NCBI GenBank assembly: GCA_013396635.1
Contig: WBMW01005037.1
Coordinates: 958,665 to 1,022,664 of the forward strand
From: Penelope pileata
Taxonomy: Eukaryota; Chordata; Aves; Galliformes; Cracidae
DNA: 64,000 nucleotides
Reading direction: 5' to 3'
In this document: positions 37,076 to 50,300 of the stretch, one piece after another
Layout: every line of letters begins with the position of its first letter
How positions within the stretch are numbered: the stretch's first letter is position 1
The notes under the pieces: model-generated
What the model was told of the DNA's origin: nothing
Database searches by the model: none
What the model saw: only the letters and a program-made list of their open reading frames with translations
Made by a program: the position numbers and the translations under genes

Positions 37076-38745
37076 GCCATTGTTATATTTAGGTAGCTCT
37101 GAAGAGTGAAAGTATATGTTTATATATATTACTCATGTGTAGATCAGAATTTATGTAAGTCTTGTGAATTTTAATTTAGCCACAGTATCTTTTTAAACTA
37201 AAAAAAGGCATATAGCCTTTCCTTGAGCTTTAGAAAACTTTTCCTTCCCAAATCTTGCTCTGTTGAAGACTCATAATACTGCCGAGTCTGCACTGTTCTT
37301 TTAATTAAAAGGCAAAAAAAGAAGTGAAACTTGCAGTGGATGTAAATCCTTATAATCCTGAAATGATGTAAATCAGTGCAACTCCTGAAGTCATTGGAAC
37401 TATTCTGACTTACATCTACTGAAAATCTGGCACATAATATTCCTGCTGGTCTTTTCTTTTACCCAATAGTTGCTCTACACAGAGTTGGCACTACAAACAA
37501 AGCTTTCTCTTACTAAGTGATAGAGGGTGGCACGGCTTCCAGCACTGCTGATTCAGCACAGCAGAGGCCATTTTCCTCATTTCTTTGTGAGCTAGATTAA
37601 ATTACTCTGCAGGCTGGACCGGAGCCACAGGCCGTGGTTTTACAGTCTTATAACATGGTATCCCAGCCCATGGCATCTGAGAGGTCTGGCTGTGCGCAAA
37701 GCTCTTCTGCTTCACTGCAAAGGATTTTTAGATTCATCTGTCTCTTTACAAGATTAATGCCAGCAGTACTGTGAAAATATTTTGATTTTCTAGTTGATAC
37801 ATAATAAAATAAGGTTCTGCTAATTGAATAAAGGGATATCATGGGGATCAGGTTGGTATATAAACTCCACTGTATTTGTTTGTCATGGCAACGTTTCTTT
37901 AGCTTTGCCTTACAGAATTACAGGATAATGAATAAAGTAAGTTTTTTAATGAATGTAACACAACAGTAGTACCAGAGAGGTATCCTGCCTGAGCCCGGGG
38001 AGTTGTGCCATGAGAGCTGTTGGAGTGATTTACCAAAACGTTGGGGCCTGGAAATCATTCCCCTTTGTATCTCTGTATAGGGACATTTCTTATCTGTTCT
38101 GAATGGGGTTGGAACTGAACCCAGGGAGCGAGGCAGTGGGACGCAATTTGTGATCACTGCATCTTGTTCACATCCCAGAGAGTTGAGATGTGGGGCATCT
38201 GTGACTACAGCACGTGAATAGAGAAAAAGTTTTCTGTTCAATGACCAGTGTTGGCTTCATGTATTCAAAAAGCATAGCCAGCTATGATGTACTCTCCAGC
38301 TGGGCTTCATGATCAGTCCTCATAGCAGGACTGACCTCGCCTTCTTTGGTGGAGCATGGGTGTTGCTCTGATTCGCCCTCTCCCCTCTAATGTTCGTAAC
38401 CAATCCAAAAAGGCTTCTCTACTGGTGAATGGAGAAAGTAACAAACACTGTTAATGAGAGGAGAAAAGGTTGAATGGATCAAAAAGTAAGAGCCGGCCTG
38501 CTTCCAACATGAAGGGTTTAAGGCAGTGTTGTCTAATCCAGACATTCAAGTGAAGCTGAGTCTGAGCGTAAAGAATTTTCACAATATGTTTAGAAGTTTC
38601 ACACTATCTCTTCTCCCAAGCCTGAGTATCTAACCACATTGTTTTCTGACTTTAAGAGGCTAGCAGTATATCAGAAAGACAGGCAACCCATACACATCGT
38701 TATCTTTGGTTGTCTTATTGCCTTTTGGCATTATCTATGTAGTTT

Positions 38746-38771
38746 AAACAAAACAAAACCAAACAAACAAA
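38746..38771. repeat. A-rich AAAC-type simple repeat
   Basis: Repeated AAAC/AAAAC units ending AAACAAACAAA, about 26 bases. Confidence 0.85.
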
Positions 38772-41700
38772 GGCCACAAAAACCTTCCTGGTTTTAACAT
38801 AAAAATGGATGTATTTTTACAATTAAAAAATATTATCCAGTCAGAACAATTTGCATTGCAGTAATTCCCTGAGCGTGGTACAGAAATAAGGTTCATATTG
38901 CTGGATTCAATTCCAAAACAAAAATGGACAGATTAGGAGAGTTGTTTCTGAGCAGTTTGTTCTCCTTTCTAAGGCCTAGCTCTGGTCTCACGATATTAGG
39001 AGTGTAGCTGAGCAGAGGGTTTATCTATTGATTTCTGAATGTATTGTGCTGTTAATCTAAAACTTCTTTCCTCAGTGGAATTTCTATTCAGAAGTCTCTA
39101 GTCAAGCTCAAGAAAGTTATTTGATTTTGAAAGTTTGAAAGAATAATAATAAAAGAAGGATTGATGCTGTTGGATTTTCACAAGCTTAGTCTCCTAGTAA
39201 AATATAAAGGCTTCTTCCTCCTGTATGTATCCTTGACAGTTTAGTTCATTATCTAGGAGCAAAGCAGAGTGTGGAGATCACTGGAGTTTTACTGTCAGAG
39301 AATTTGCGATTAACAGAACTTTTTCAGAGGAAAGCTACAAGTTGGTGGTGATGTAACGAAACATAAAAAATTGAGTTAGTGCAACTTTGCCTTTCTGTAA
39401 ATGCTTGTGTTATTTCTTAACAATTAGACCTTTTCTGCTAACTTTTTAACTATTAAATCTAATACTAGAAATTCATTAATTTTATTTCCTAATAAGAGAT
39501 ATTTGGTAAGGGAGTTACAATGTATATGCATCATATAGACTTTACCCCTCTGATTTCTGACATTATTTACGTATTTAAGGAAACCAAAAGTTTTAAAAGA
39601 GCAATAGCAGGAGAGTGGCTGGTATTTCATGGACATTTTAGTTAATTAAATGTTTCTTTTTGAAAAACTGAATACAGGAATAAACAGCCTTCTTGTCTTT
39701 GAGTGGACTGGCATTTCTTAGCCTGCTATGTATTGTGCAGGTGCTTAAGGAAAAAAAAGAGGAGGAAATGGATGAGATGTAATTGTATCAAAATGAGGTA
39801 TTTTTCCATTTTGTGGATACAATCCTGTCTTGATGAAGTTGATTCTGTTGCTTCGTGGTGCCCATGACTGGTCCCATAATAGGATTATACTGTTTCATTA
39901 GGATGTTGTCAAATTAAATCAAGGAAAGTGGACTTGTGTCTGAGAGAGCTTCTTTATGAACGTTCCCTTCCTCAGATTACTGGAGTTTGTTGGAGATGAC
40001 AATTATTGCTTCCTCAACTTTGGAGGTAGACTTGCAGTCTTTGTTTGTAGCACTTGCAGTTTTCTTGCAGTGAGTAACCTAGCAGAATTTATCCCTGAGG
40101 AGTTCAATGTGTTTAAGTGGGCCTATTTTTCTTAAGTGGGAAGTAATGACATCTTATTTTATGCCTCAGATTTACTTCAGATGAAAGCCCAAATCCAGAT
40201 GTCACTTGCTTTACTTTCCAAGCTTTGTCAGTGCTGGGTGAACAGGACATGTGGGATTGTACTCGTGAGCTGCTCAGAGCAGCTGGCTTTACTGGAGCTG
40301 AGGTGAGAAACCGCTAGCAATTGAGGCTGTGTTAAAGATCCAAGTTTTTGAACCAGATAGGAAAAAAGTGATTTTTTTTTTTAAATCCCCCATGTAGAAA
40401 TAAGTGCTCTGGAATATCTGAAACATCCACCGGTATCATTTCACTGCTGAGAATTGGCTAACTGTGCAAAATTATATTGACCTGAGGGGATTGAAATATA
40501 GAAGTGGCCATGCGCTTAACGGCGCAGGAATCAAACTGTTTTACTGATAACATTTTATTGATTCATCTTCTCCTGGTGTTACAAGTAGCCTGAAGCTTCA
40601 CAAAATGAGCTGGCAATGTTTTTGTATTGTGGACATTGCAGTATTGCAGCTCTTCATAGGTATTGAAATTTTATTTATGGGCTGAGAGCTCACATAATTA
40701 TTGTGATTTGTAATGACTGAGACTGCAGATGGGGCTTCCCAGAGGTTTCATTTCCAGACAGATAACTGGTAATTCCTCTTTTCTGTTTAAGGATCTGCTG
40801 TCCCTCCCTTTCTCTGCAGCTGCTGAGCTTTCTTTCTGTGAAATGCAGAAGCGTACCTCAGACTTGATGAAGATGCGTAAAATGATTGAAATTGCCTTAA
40901 CAAGGCAATGGAAATGTTTCTTGCTGCTTGCGAGGGATACTTTGTCCTTTTCATAAAGGAACCGTGGTTTCAATCAGCATTGCAGGAATAATAACAACAG
41001 AAAAATCCTTCTTATGACAAAGCTGTAAGAAAATGAGTGGCTTAAAAAAGCACAATGGCAGATTGTGAATTTAACCTGCATGTGTTAACTAATTAAATTC
41101 TTTTGAAGGAGCTGATTTCATGTATTTCATTTAATGAAGGCTTACTTAAAATTTTAATGATGTGGGTCTTTTCTCTTCTGTCGAATGCCATATTGACTCA
41201 TGACATATTTTTACACAGTCTTCATTCTGCCGTGAACAACAGTAGCTGAAAATGTGAGCACTTGATAAATTATCGTTAAATTAGTGCAGTGTAGTGGTGG
41301 ATTTCTGTTACGGTAGTTCACTGCGATACGAATTGATTGTGCTGGACTTGCTGTTTTTAAAGGTACAGCATTGCTATTGATTACGTTACTTTATCTCAAG
41401 TGTTTCATCAGCCTGCTGGCAGGCTCGTTCCCTACACAATTTCAGAAAGTACAAGCCTTTCTGCATTTCTTTGCTGCACATTTCATGTGTACACATATCC
41501 TTCTCTATTTAGAATACTTTGAAAGCAATTGTGTTGCTCCGTGTTTGTGCTGTGCCCTTGTGCACGGCCACTCTGCTCTGTCCTGGTGCTCTGGGTGCCC
41601 CCAGGATGCTCAGAACTGGGGGGTCCTGATGGAGGCACCCCCGGGCTGGTCTCCGTGTGATCTCTGAGGCTTCCTTTGCTGAGGGCAGAGGCAGTTCTAC

Positions 41701-44407
41701 TAAGGTTTTACAGCACATGATGCATATGAAACAGGGAGTTCATCAGAGCTGTTGGTGTAATTGTTTGTGGCTGTGATGTATGTCACAACTGATATTGGAA
41801 AAGCAAGAACTTACATCTTGGGTAGTCAAAACTTTCAGATATTTTTTTGCCGTTAACTTGAATAATGGATTTCCTTTGTAAATCTTGGAAGACCCAGACC
41901 TATTTCAATACTAAACGTATTGGAAAAGGATTGCTGTCAAGTCTTGTCCATCTAATTAAATTCCCCTATTAGCACTGCAGAAGCAGTCTCCCAGAGAAGA
42001 CATTAGATGAATAATCTTTCCGGCTTCTGTAGGTTACAATTGTATGGCCTTTAATCAAATACAAAATCAAAATTCTGTTGCTCTTAATCAAAAACAAAAG
42101 TCCAACAACACACAAGTGTTACTCTAATCACCCCTTTCGTGTGATCTGTAGTAATTCAATATATTGCTTAGAAACAAATTGGTGTTTTAGCTGTCTGCGA
42201 GATGTTTTCAGACTTCAGTTATCCCAAGTGCTCAGTGCTGTGAGGGCTTTGTCACCCCATGCTCCAGGCTGATGGCATTGCAATGGTGATGTCTTTTGTT
42301 CCCTGATAAAGTTTGTTATGATTCCTTTTGACATGCTTAGCCACATGTAAGAAACTTTTTGTCATAAAGTCCTACTCATCTGCTGGGGTTGTTTGCAGCC
42401 CGTCTTGGTGATTATTGTCCCTTCACTCCTTACTAGAGAAGGGAATACATAACAGGAGTTAGACAAAAACATGAAATACTCTAAGCTGAGTAAGAGCCCT
42501 GATGTTATTTTCTAACAGCTGGGGAATTTACCATTGGAGGAAACTACCAAGTGAAACTGAATACACTCTGATCCTTGACCTTTGCAAACAGGATTGGAGG
42601 GACTGCCAACAGATGTGCGTTAGCCAAATATAATTCACTGACCCTGGTGGACTGAGAGGCCAGGGAGAGGAGCAGGGGTGCTGCTGCACATCAGCTTTGG
42701 GAGCACCCTGTGCTTTCCACATGGGAGATCAAGGATGATGTGAGTGTTAAAAGCTTGTTTCCTTCTATGAGTGGAAGAGAAAAATTACTAATTTGGGGCT
42801 GGTAAGTATCATAATGTTGAGTAAAGGACTTCCAGCAATTTTTTGAAGTTTCAAGAGACAAAATGTTTGCACTATTAGACTGTTTGCCTGTCATCTTTAT
42901 TCACTACCTTAAATAATAACAAAATCTCAAGTGAAATCAAAGCATGGTGGAACGCATTTCTTAAGTCTCCATGGTCAATAGAAGGAAACAGAAGAACAGT
43001 TATGAATCCTGCTTGTAACCATTTTCTTAAATACAGATTTATGTTGTCTATTGTAGCATGAGGGCGTCTGTATATTCTAGATGATGGCAAAGTGTTGATG
43101 AGTGTCTTTCAGATATCAGACATCCTGATCACTTTCAGATGCACATCTGATGATGTTTACTTAATACAGAAAGAAATATCCTAAAACAAACAAGCATGTG
43201 TTGTTAATATTTACGTGCCCACACAAACCAACTTATATTGGTTCACTGTGTCCTTGTCTTCCTCTATATCTACTACTTTATCTTTAATTAAACTGCAAAT
43301 AATCTTTGAGATGGAGAACCTCGTTTTCCTGACCTGAGTTTACAAAGCATCAGCAGTGGAATCCTGGCTATGTATGGGGTTCTCCTAGCTTATAACTTGA
43401 AATGAGTGATTAATAAAACAAATAGGAGATGCGTTTGGGTAACAGGTCTGTCTCCTGATCAGGCATTGTGTTAGAGCAGGTTGAGGAGAAAATCTGTCCA
43501 GACATTTTTGCTGTTTTTTTTTTTCTTTTTAAAGGACTTTTTTTCAGGGAAGGACTGTGAAGCACAAAAAAGAAGACAACTGCTAACTTTGACTAATTAA
43601 GAGAATTCTTCAGGGTTGAGCATACATAAATGTGAAATACATAATAAAGGAGATATGCCTAGTGTGTGCATATTTGGGGCCAGGCAGGAGGCAGCAGTGA
43701 CGTGGCCTACAGTCTAGGGCAGCAGATTGGAGCCGACCCGTGGCACAGTGGGCAGCTGGCCCAGCCCCTGCTGTGGAGCAGGAGGGCTCAGGGTCACTCT
43801 TTGCAGTCTTGAAAAGGACAACCAGAAAACGCCAAGGAGACGTACAGAAATCTGCTGTAATCGTGACACAAGATAACTGGGAAGTCAATGCAGGAGCTCA
43901 TGTGCTGTCAGCCACTGATGTACGTCTTACTCCATTTTCAGCTTAATAATTTGTACTGAAAATCTTTAGTCAGAAACCAGCTGATTTCTTTGTTTCTTTT
44001 CATTCTTCTTCTAGATAAGGGAATGAAAGGATTATTTCATAGACATGCAATTCAAATGTGAATGTTCTGGTTCGTTACAGAAAGCAGCACAGCCTACTTA
44101 AAAGAACAAAGCATCAGAATGATACCCCATCTGATCACCTGCCTAGACATGCTTTTATCAAACCTGGAAACCCCATTAGTCTGAAGGATTTCCTCCTTCG
44201 TGAATTCCTCACCTGTGTTTGTCTGTAGCTAATTCATTCTGAATTTCAGTTCACGAGTTGGATGTGCTGTTTCTGTGAGGATTACTTTGAAGTACTTTTT
44301 CATTTATGTCCTTGAGTCCACTTCTGTTGCAGTGTCTGTGGTCATATTTGGCACTTAGGTAAATAGATGAAGGCAGCTGGAGGAAGGAGTGGGCCTACTG
44401 TCCTACC

Positions 44408-44424
44408 AAAAAAAAAAAAAAAAA
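44408..44424. repeat. Poly-A run (17)
   Basis: Plus-strand A homopolymer followed by GAAATATATATTT. No element body was recognised upstream. Confidence 0.95.
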
Positions 44425-45020
44425 GAAATATATATTTAGTAATTTGTGAAGAATAAAGAGAACATTTAACAATTGTCCATGCTTTAGTAGTATTGAAGTG
44501 ACCAAATCTTGGTCGTTAGAACTGACTTTTGAAATCTGTCTCCATTAAAGGATTTAGTTAACTGTCTTTCAATTTTAGGGTTTTTCCTTCTTCCCTTTTT
44601 TTTGCACGGCTAGATGAATACTTAGTAATGAAGTGTGTGCACTTCTGTTTCAAGACATGCCTAAAACCAGAGTCCAAACAAAAATGATTTAGGAAAACTT
44701 AGTTAAGCGTCCACTGGGTTTCAGCAACAGTTTACTTTATGATGTTAACTACTTTCCAGCGGTTGAGTTGCTGTGACCTTAAAGGAAACTCATGCAGACT
44801 GAGCTTTCTCTATTTCTGGGAGAAGAAATTATGTAGTCAGTGCATGCGTGTTTTTCTGCCATATATGGTTCCCCCTGAATATGGAGGTCAAGGGCAGTGG
44901 CTGAAGGCTTTATTTAAGGACAAGAGTTATGGGATGGCACTTCCGCGTCGTGAGTTCCTGAAAAGAAACACATCAGTGTTTAAAGCTTTTTAACAGCACT
45001 GTGTTTGTTTCGGAAGATTT

Positions 45021-45066
45021 AAAAATAAAAATAACGACAACAACAAAAAACCCACGACAAACAAAA
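45021..45066. repeat. A-rich low-complexity stretch
   Basis: AAAAATAAAAATAACGACAA and then CAA/ACA-type repeats; simple sequence with no coding signal. Confidence 0.8.
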
Positions 45067-45639
45067 ACTGTTCTCCTGTTTGCTTGCAAGTGTCCCTGAA
45101 TAGCAGATGGGTTCATTTTCACTTGTAGATGGGTAAATGACAGAGGTACATCTGTTCCTCACCTGCACACAGTCGAGTATCTCCGGTCTTTGAGATACTT
45201 CTTGACATTCTTTGAAGATTTAATGCCAGGTGGAAGATCAGTTAGAATTACAGACACCCTCAACTTTGAAAATAATGTTCCTGCTTGAAAATTCTTTCAC
45301 TTTTGTTCCCAACTTTAATGAGGCACAGTACAAACATCAGCAAAAAATGAGGAGAAAAAACTAAACAAACCCAACAATCCAGAAGAAGAAAATCTTCCCA
45401 CGTTTACAGTAAAGCCAAAATATTTGGGCTGTGTTTATTTATGCTCAGGGATATGTCATTTCATAAAAATGACATTACTGGGCTAAACCAATAAGTAGCA
45501 TGCAAGTCAAATGGCAAAACAGGAAAAACTCAGCTGGACTCAGGATTTTATGGTTTTTTGTTTTTTTTTTACAAGTTACTGCTTATACTGCTCTCAATGA
45601 AGAGGGCAAGTAACTGTAGATAATGCTCTTTGCCTGGCA

Positions 45640-46380
45640 TTAATTGTCAGAGTAAGTATATGCCTTTAGATCGCAAAACAGCCTGATTTGCATGTGCAAT
45701 CAGGCAGCCAGGTATCCTGTAGCTAGCTTTTCTCATCTTAATTGTGTCTGCAGAGTTAGAAGCTTTCTTTTAAAGATCACGCCCCTAAACGTGAAGAACA
45801 CATAAGCTGTCTCACTGGGGGATTTTGTTTGCTTTGCTTTTTTTCCTCCAAATTCAATCAGTCATACAACTAAATATATGTAGCCTTTGAAAGTATGGCC
45901 TGAGGAATCTGACACTGGCCATCGGTTAGTGGATTTTGCTTAGTAATTGCTTCATCTATTCAATACTATTGAAAATACCCTTGAGTAGATTATAGCTGCA
46001 GGGGAACAACACTCTAAAGCAGCAACCTAATTAATGAATCTCATTGCCACTTAGACAAGCATTATGCAGTTGGCCTTGGTTGTCAGTATAGATCTGTTCT
46101 TATGACATTATATATTTGTCCAGATAGCCGATCTGATTATTATAAAAAAGGAATAAAGTGGATTTGGGATGCTATTATGTAGGGTCCACAAATTAAGCCA
46201 ATTGTATTTTCAGCGTGCAGTTGCATTGCTGGCATTACAGGTGTCACCAACATCTTGTAGCTGTGTGGAACAACAAATGAATTTATCTCAGCAGCTGTGA
46301 CCGAGATGATTCACTGCATTTAGGGAAAGCAAAAACACAATCGTCATAGCCTGAGTCTGGAAGCAGGTAAATAGTTTTCA
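45640..46380. promoter_or_regulatory. Candidate conserved non-coding segment in intron 2
   Basis: Complex, non-repetitive AT-rich sequence without homopolymers or recognisable repeats. It contains the octamer hairpin, TTAAT/ATTA homeobox-type cores and a GGCATTACAGGTGTCACC E-box-like segment near 46231-46248. This texture is often seen in conserved elements of long developmental-gene introns. The call rests on appearance and needs a cross-species alignment. Confidence 0.2.
45681..45705. repeat. Inverted repeat with octamer motif at its centre
   Basis: Two perfect 8-base arms, GCCTGATT and AATCAGGC, flank a 9-base centre TGCATGTGC. The left arm and centre together contain ATTTGCAT-type octamer sequence. 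It could fold as a hairpin or act as a dimeric factor site. Function unknown. Confidence 0.6.
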
Positions 46381-47284
46381 TATTTTAGAAGGGAGAGCAA
46401 AGTAGAAGTAGAAAAGATATGTATTCTTTCATTTAATATTTAAAATTACAAATCTTTTTGTGCCTCCAGTGAGCACCTGGATTTTGTAGTCTGCATGATG
46501 GGTAGAGTGTTTGTTTTCACTTAAATAAATTGGACAATAACATTTGCTAGTGATGAGCCTTCTCTAAATATCTTTTGAAGAAGGTTTCTTTAATAAGCCA
46601 TCCTGACAGTCAACTGGGTTAGTCCCTAGCTTTAAGAAAAAAATGCTGTGTACTCCTGAAATCATTCTACTAACAAAAACTGTAACTGTGGGTGAGTCGG
46701 AGATTGTTTTAACTATATTAAAGCCACAGATGAATTTAGTCACCAGACAATAAGGAAAAAGGTGCATGCACTTTTAAGAACTGCCATTTAAATCAATGGC
46801 GATAATAACCCCCTCTTCCTGGAGAAGTTCTCTTCCAGAGCCCAGCTCAGCAAGTCCCCACTGCCATGTGCTATGGCCTCTGTGCATAGGAGACCCCACA
46901 TTAAGGGCCCCAATATTGCCTATAAATCCTTTACATTTATGCAGCATTTTAAAATGTAATTTTCTGTTTCTCTGTGGAGTCTCACTGAAACCTGTGATTT
47001 CTACTTAGGCTTTTGAGAGCTCTTAGAATAAAATCACTTCCATTAGTAAATTCCTCTGATGCAGCTGTGGATCTTTAATGTGAGGTAGTCACTGGACCTT
47101 GTGTCTGTTCTCTGAGGTGACCCTGGCACATGGAGGGATTTTACTCTGGAGTATTTTGCTGTTTGGTGTCTTGGTGCTCTCAAACCTGGGAGCTCCCAAA
47201 GCACTCATCTGCCCCACTCCTGCCTTCCCATCACAGCTGGTGCAAGCATTCATTGTCTATGTCTTGGTGGCTGGTCCTTACTCT

Positions 47285-47304
47285 GTTTGTTTGTTTGTTT
47301 GTTT
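47285..47304. repeat. (GTTT)5 microsatellite
   Basis: Five GTTT units in a row, followed by CCTTG. Confidence 0.95.
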
Positions 47305-50300
47305 CCTTGTGTAACATACCTTAATGTAGAATTTCAGGAATTTTTGATACTTGCAAGTGGTACTTGAATGGCTGATTTCATTAACTCTGTTAGACAGCCA
47401 GTGAAACATCCTTTGCCTTATGGTTTGAGTAATAGGAATAGTATGGTTTAGCATTTATGATCATATATTAGAAAAAAAGAACTTATCTAGCTGTTTGAAT
47501 CACTTTTCATTAGACGTAGCCACCACACTTTTCAATGCTGGCCAGTCATTTTCTCCTCAGTGAGCATCTGGGTTGGTTATTAACCAGCAGAGATCAATTA
47601 GGGCTACTGGGGGAATGTCAGAAGGCAAGGACTGAAATACATGAATTTTATTGATCAATTGTCCTGTATAATCAGCATTGCTACAAGTAGGCCTTAAAGC
47701 TATGTGAGAACTGGATGGAAGTTCTTTTCTACTTTTGTGTATAGTTAGAATCAAGAATGAAATACTCCAGTCAATGGATACTTCAAATTACTGAGGTTTA
47801 GAATTCCGAACTTTGATAAAGCAACCAGCTAATTAACAAAGCGTAAAAAGTACAGTTAGCCTGAATACGCTGTGCACTGCCGAAGATCCATTATTTTATT
47901 TAGTATATTTGTCTTAAAGCGATTGTGTTACTAATTATAAGGCTCACTAGTCTAACAAGAGTCCAAATAATTATAATTTGTTTGGAGTTCTCACCCTGCA
48001 TATTTTCATGCAGTAAGACAAGTATTTTCTTGAACGATTGGTCTCCTGCATTCCTTTTTGTATGTGTATGAAAATTCAGTACTTCAATTTTGTTCTAAAT
48101 TAAATATTCCCAATTTTGTTGTTCTTCTGGCAGCACATCAGTAAACTGAAGAAACTTAAGGATAAGGCCACAGGAGGAATGACTGAGACTTGGGATTGTA
48201 ACTGAACGTGTTTCTAGTAAAGTCCATAACAAAAATCCTTTTGCTGTCAAGTGCATTTGTATAATGTATTTTGCATTAAAAAACTGGATGGATAGAAGTT
48301 CCTTAATGCTCTTAGTTACTGGGTATCTGGAGGCAAGAATAAACCTTCCAGCCAGTGCTGGCCTTGAAAGCAATTTGGAAGCTGGGTTCCAGTACTCTCT
48401 CATGTGAATAATGTGAAGGATGAAATTCTTAACAGACTTTTCTGTGAATGCTCAGTTTAGGGCATCTTGGAATCAGCAGCAGGCATCTAAAAACCCTCAT
48501 GAACTTGAACACCCAGAGAATGGGTTATTTAATGTTAGGAAAAAATTGTCAGGCTTTTCTAAAAAGCTCAGAAAATTGAGGCTAAACTACCAAAGTCACT
48601 CTTAGAACTACAGCTGTACTTCAGCAAATGGCTTAAATGAAAGTCAACATTATGAAATTAACTCTTTGTTTTGCAGCCAAAAAAGGAAGGTAGAGTTGTT
48701 TCTCTGAATCTACTTGCAAGTTTGCTGAAGTTTGGGTGGCAAAATGGTTGCTTGAAAAAATACCACCAAAAAATTCACTATCTCAGACTTAGATAATAGT
48801 TTCTGAAAATAGCTGGGCTGCCAGAATGTCAGTGTTTGGAATGAGAAGATTGCTAAGGGGAAATGGCAAGTAATAAGGGGCCTAAAGAGACATGAAAAGC
48901 TAGCAGCTTCATTTTACTTTGAGGGAGAGAAAATTGCTTAGCACTACTTATAGCATCTTTCATTCAAAGATCTCAAAGCTTGCTGAACCAAACATAATTA
49001 TTTGAAGAGAGGTATAGACTAATGATCACTTCACTCATCACTGAAATGCAGCCATCTCTGTGCTGGAGCACACTGGCTATTTGGCAGCAGCAGGCATCAA
49101 TGTGATCTCGGAGCTCAATATGTGAGGTGAAAAATGAAAATGCATCTGGGAAAGAAGCTGGGGCAATGGAATGCACTGAAATGCCTTCAGTTATGTCTGG
49201 ACACCACCGCTCTTAATGCAAAGGAAAGAAAAAGACTACAAGTGAAGATGCTTAATCTCTTCTGACTTTCACATTTGCTATTCTGCCAAACTTGTCCCTT
49301 ACTAGGAAAGAAATCAGTTCTTGATATTAAAATACCTTAGTGGAATTGTGACGATTCCATTCTGTTCTAAAACTGTAATGCCAGTTGGCTGTGTTACCTT
49401 TATACTTTTTATCTTCAGGGCATACATAACTGCATTAATGGATTATTTGTCAACAAGGTTGAAAGGCAAATACAATTTAGCTTGGAAAATATCTGAATTT
49501 ATTTAACTCCTGTTTTATTTGCGTTAGTGTGAATAAGAAAACATCCTCAACTGAGGTGCATAAATATGACCCTTTTTTACTATGTGAGTAATCACTGCAC
49601 CTGAAGCTCTGTTAAGAGCTGCTGCAGGGCCTGAAGAAGCCCTGAGAGGCCCCAGCACTGCTGGTCAGGATCCTGCGGGCTGAGCCTGTGTGCGCTCTGC
49701 AGAGGAGGGAGGATGCAGAGTGGGAACAACCAATTAACTCCACGTTAATGGAATACTTTCTCTGAGTCCTGAAAATCTTTGCAAGCGAGATATTGTTTGA
49801 TCACTTCTGATTATATATTGCCAGGCATTTAAGCATATAACTATGTTTATGCCGAGTGCTCTGAACCAGAAGGAGAAGGAAACTTCCTAATGACCTCCTG
49901 GAGAGTCAAGCCCCAAGCATTAGGTCTAGAACTGTTTTCTCATCTGATGCCAGACGGCTCTAAATAGGTCTTAATGCAGCTCCAACAGTTCATGCTATTT
50001 AATAAATCTAATCTGTAAAACAGGTCACGTAAAAAACTAAAAACTTTTCTTCTAATTACAGTAAGGTTTTATTGAATGCACATTATACATATAGATCATA
50101 ATACTTATTAAAAAAAGACTATTAAGATTTTACAGTTCAAGATTTTACAGGCAGTGGGAACAGTGGAAGCCTAATGCTTTCTGAGAATCATATCTGCATT
50201 AGCAAGATAAAGGACAATTTAGGAAGATTACAAAAGCAATGATTTAGAGTACAACATAAAAATCTGCTGAGAACTAATTCGCAATGCCAGCTGCTGCTAA

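Noticed and set aside
37535..37566. TTCAGCAC next to another CAGCAC, suggesting a REST/NRSF site.
   Set aside because: Only the left half matches; the right half lacks the GGACAG core at either canonical spacing.
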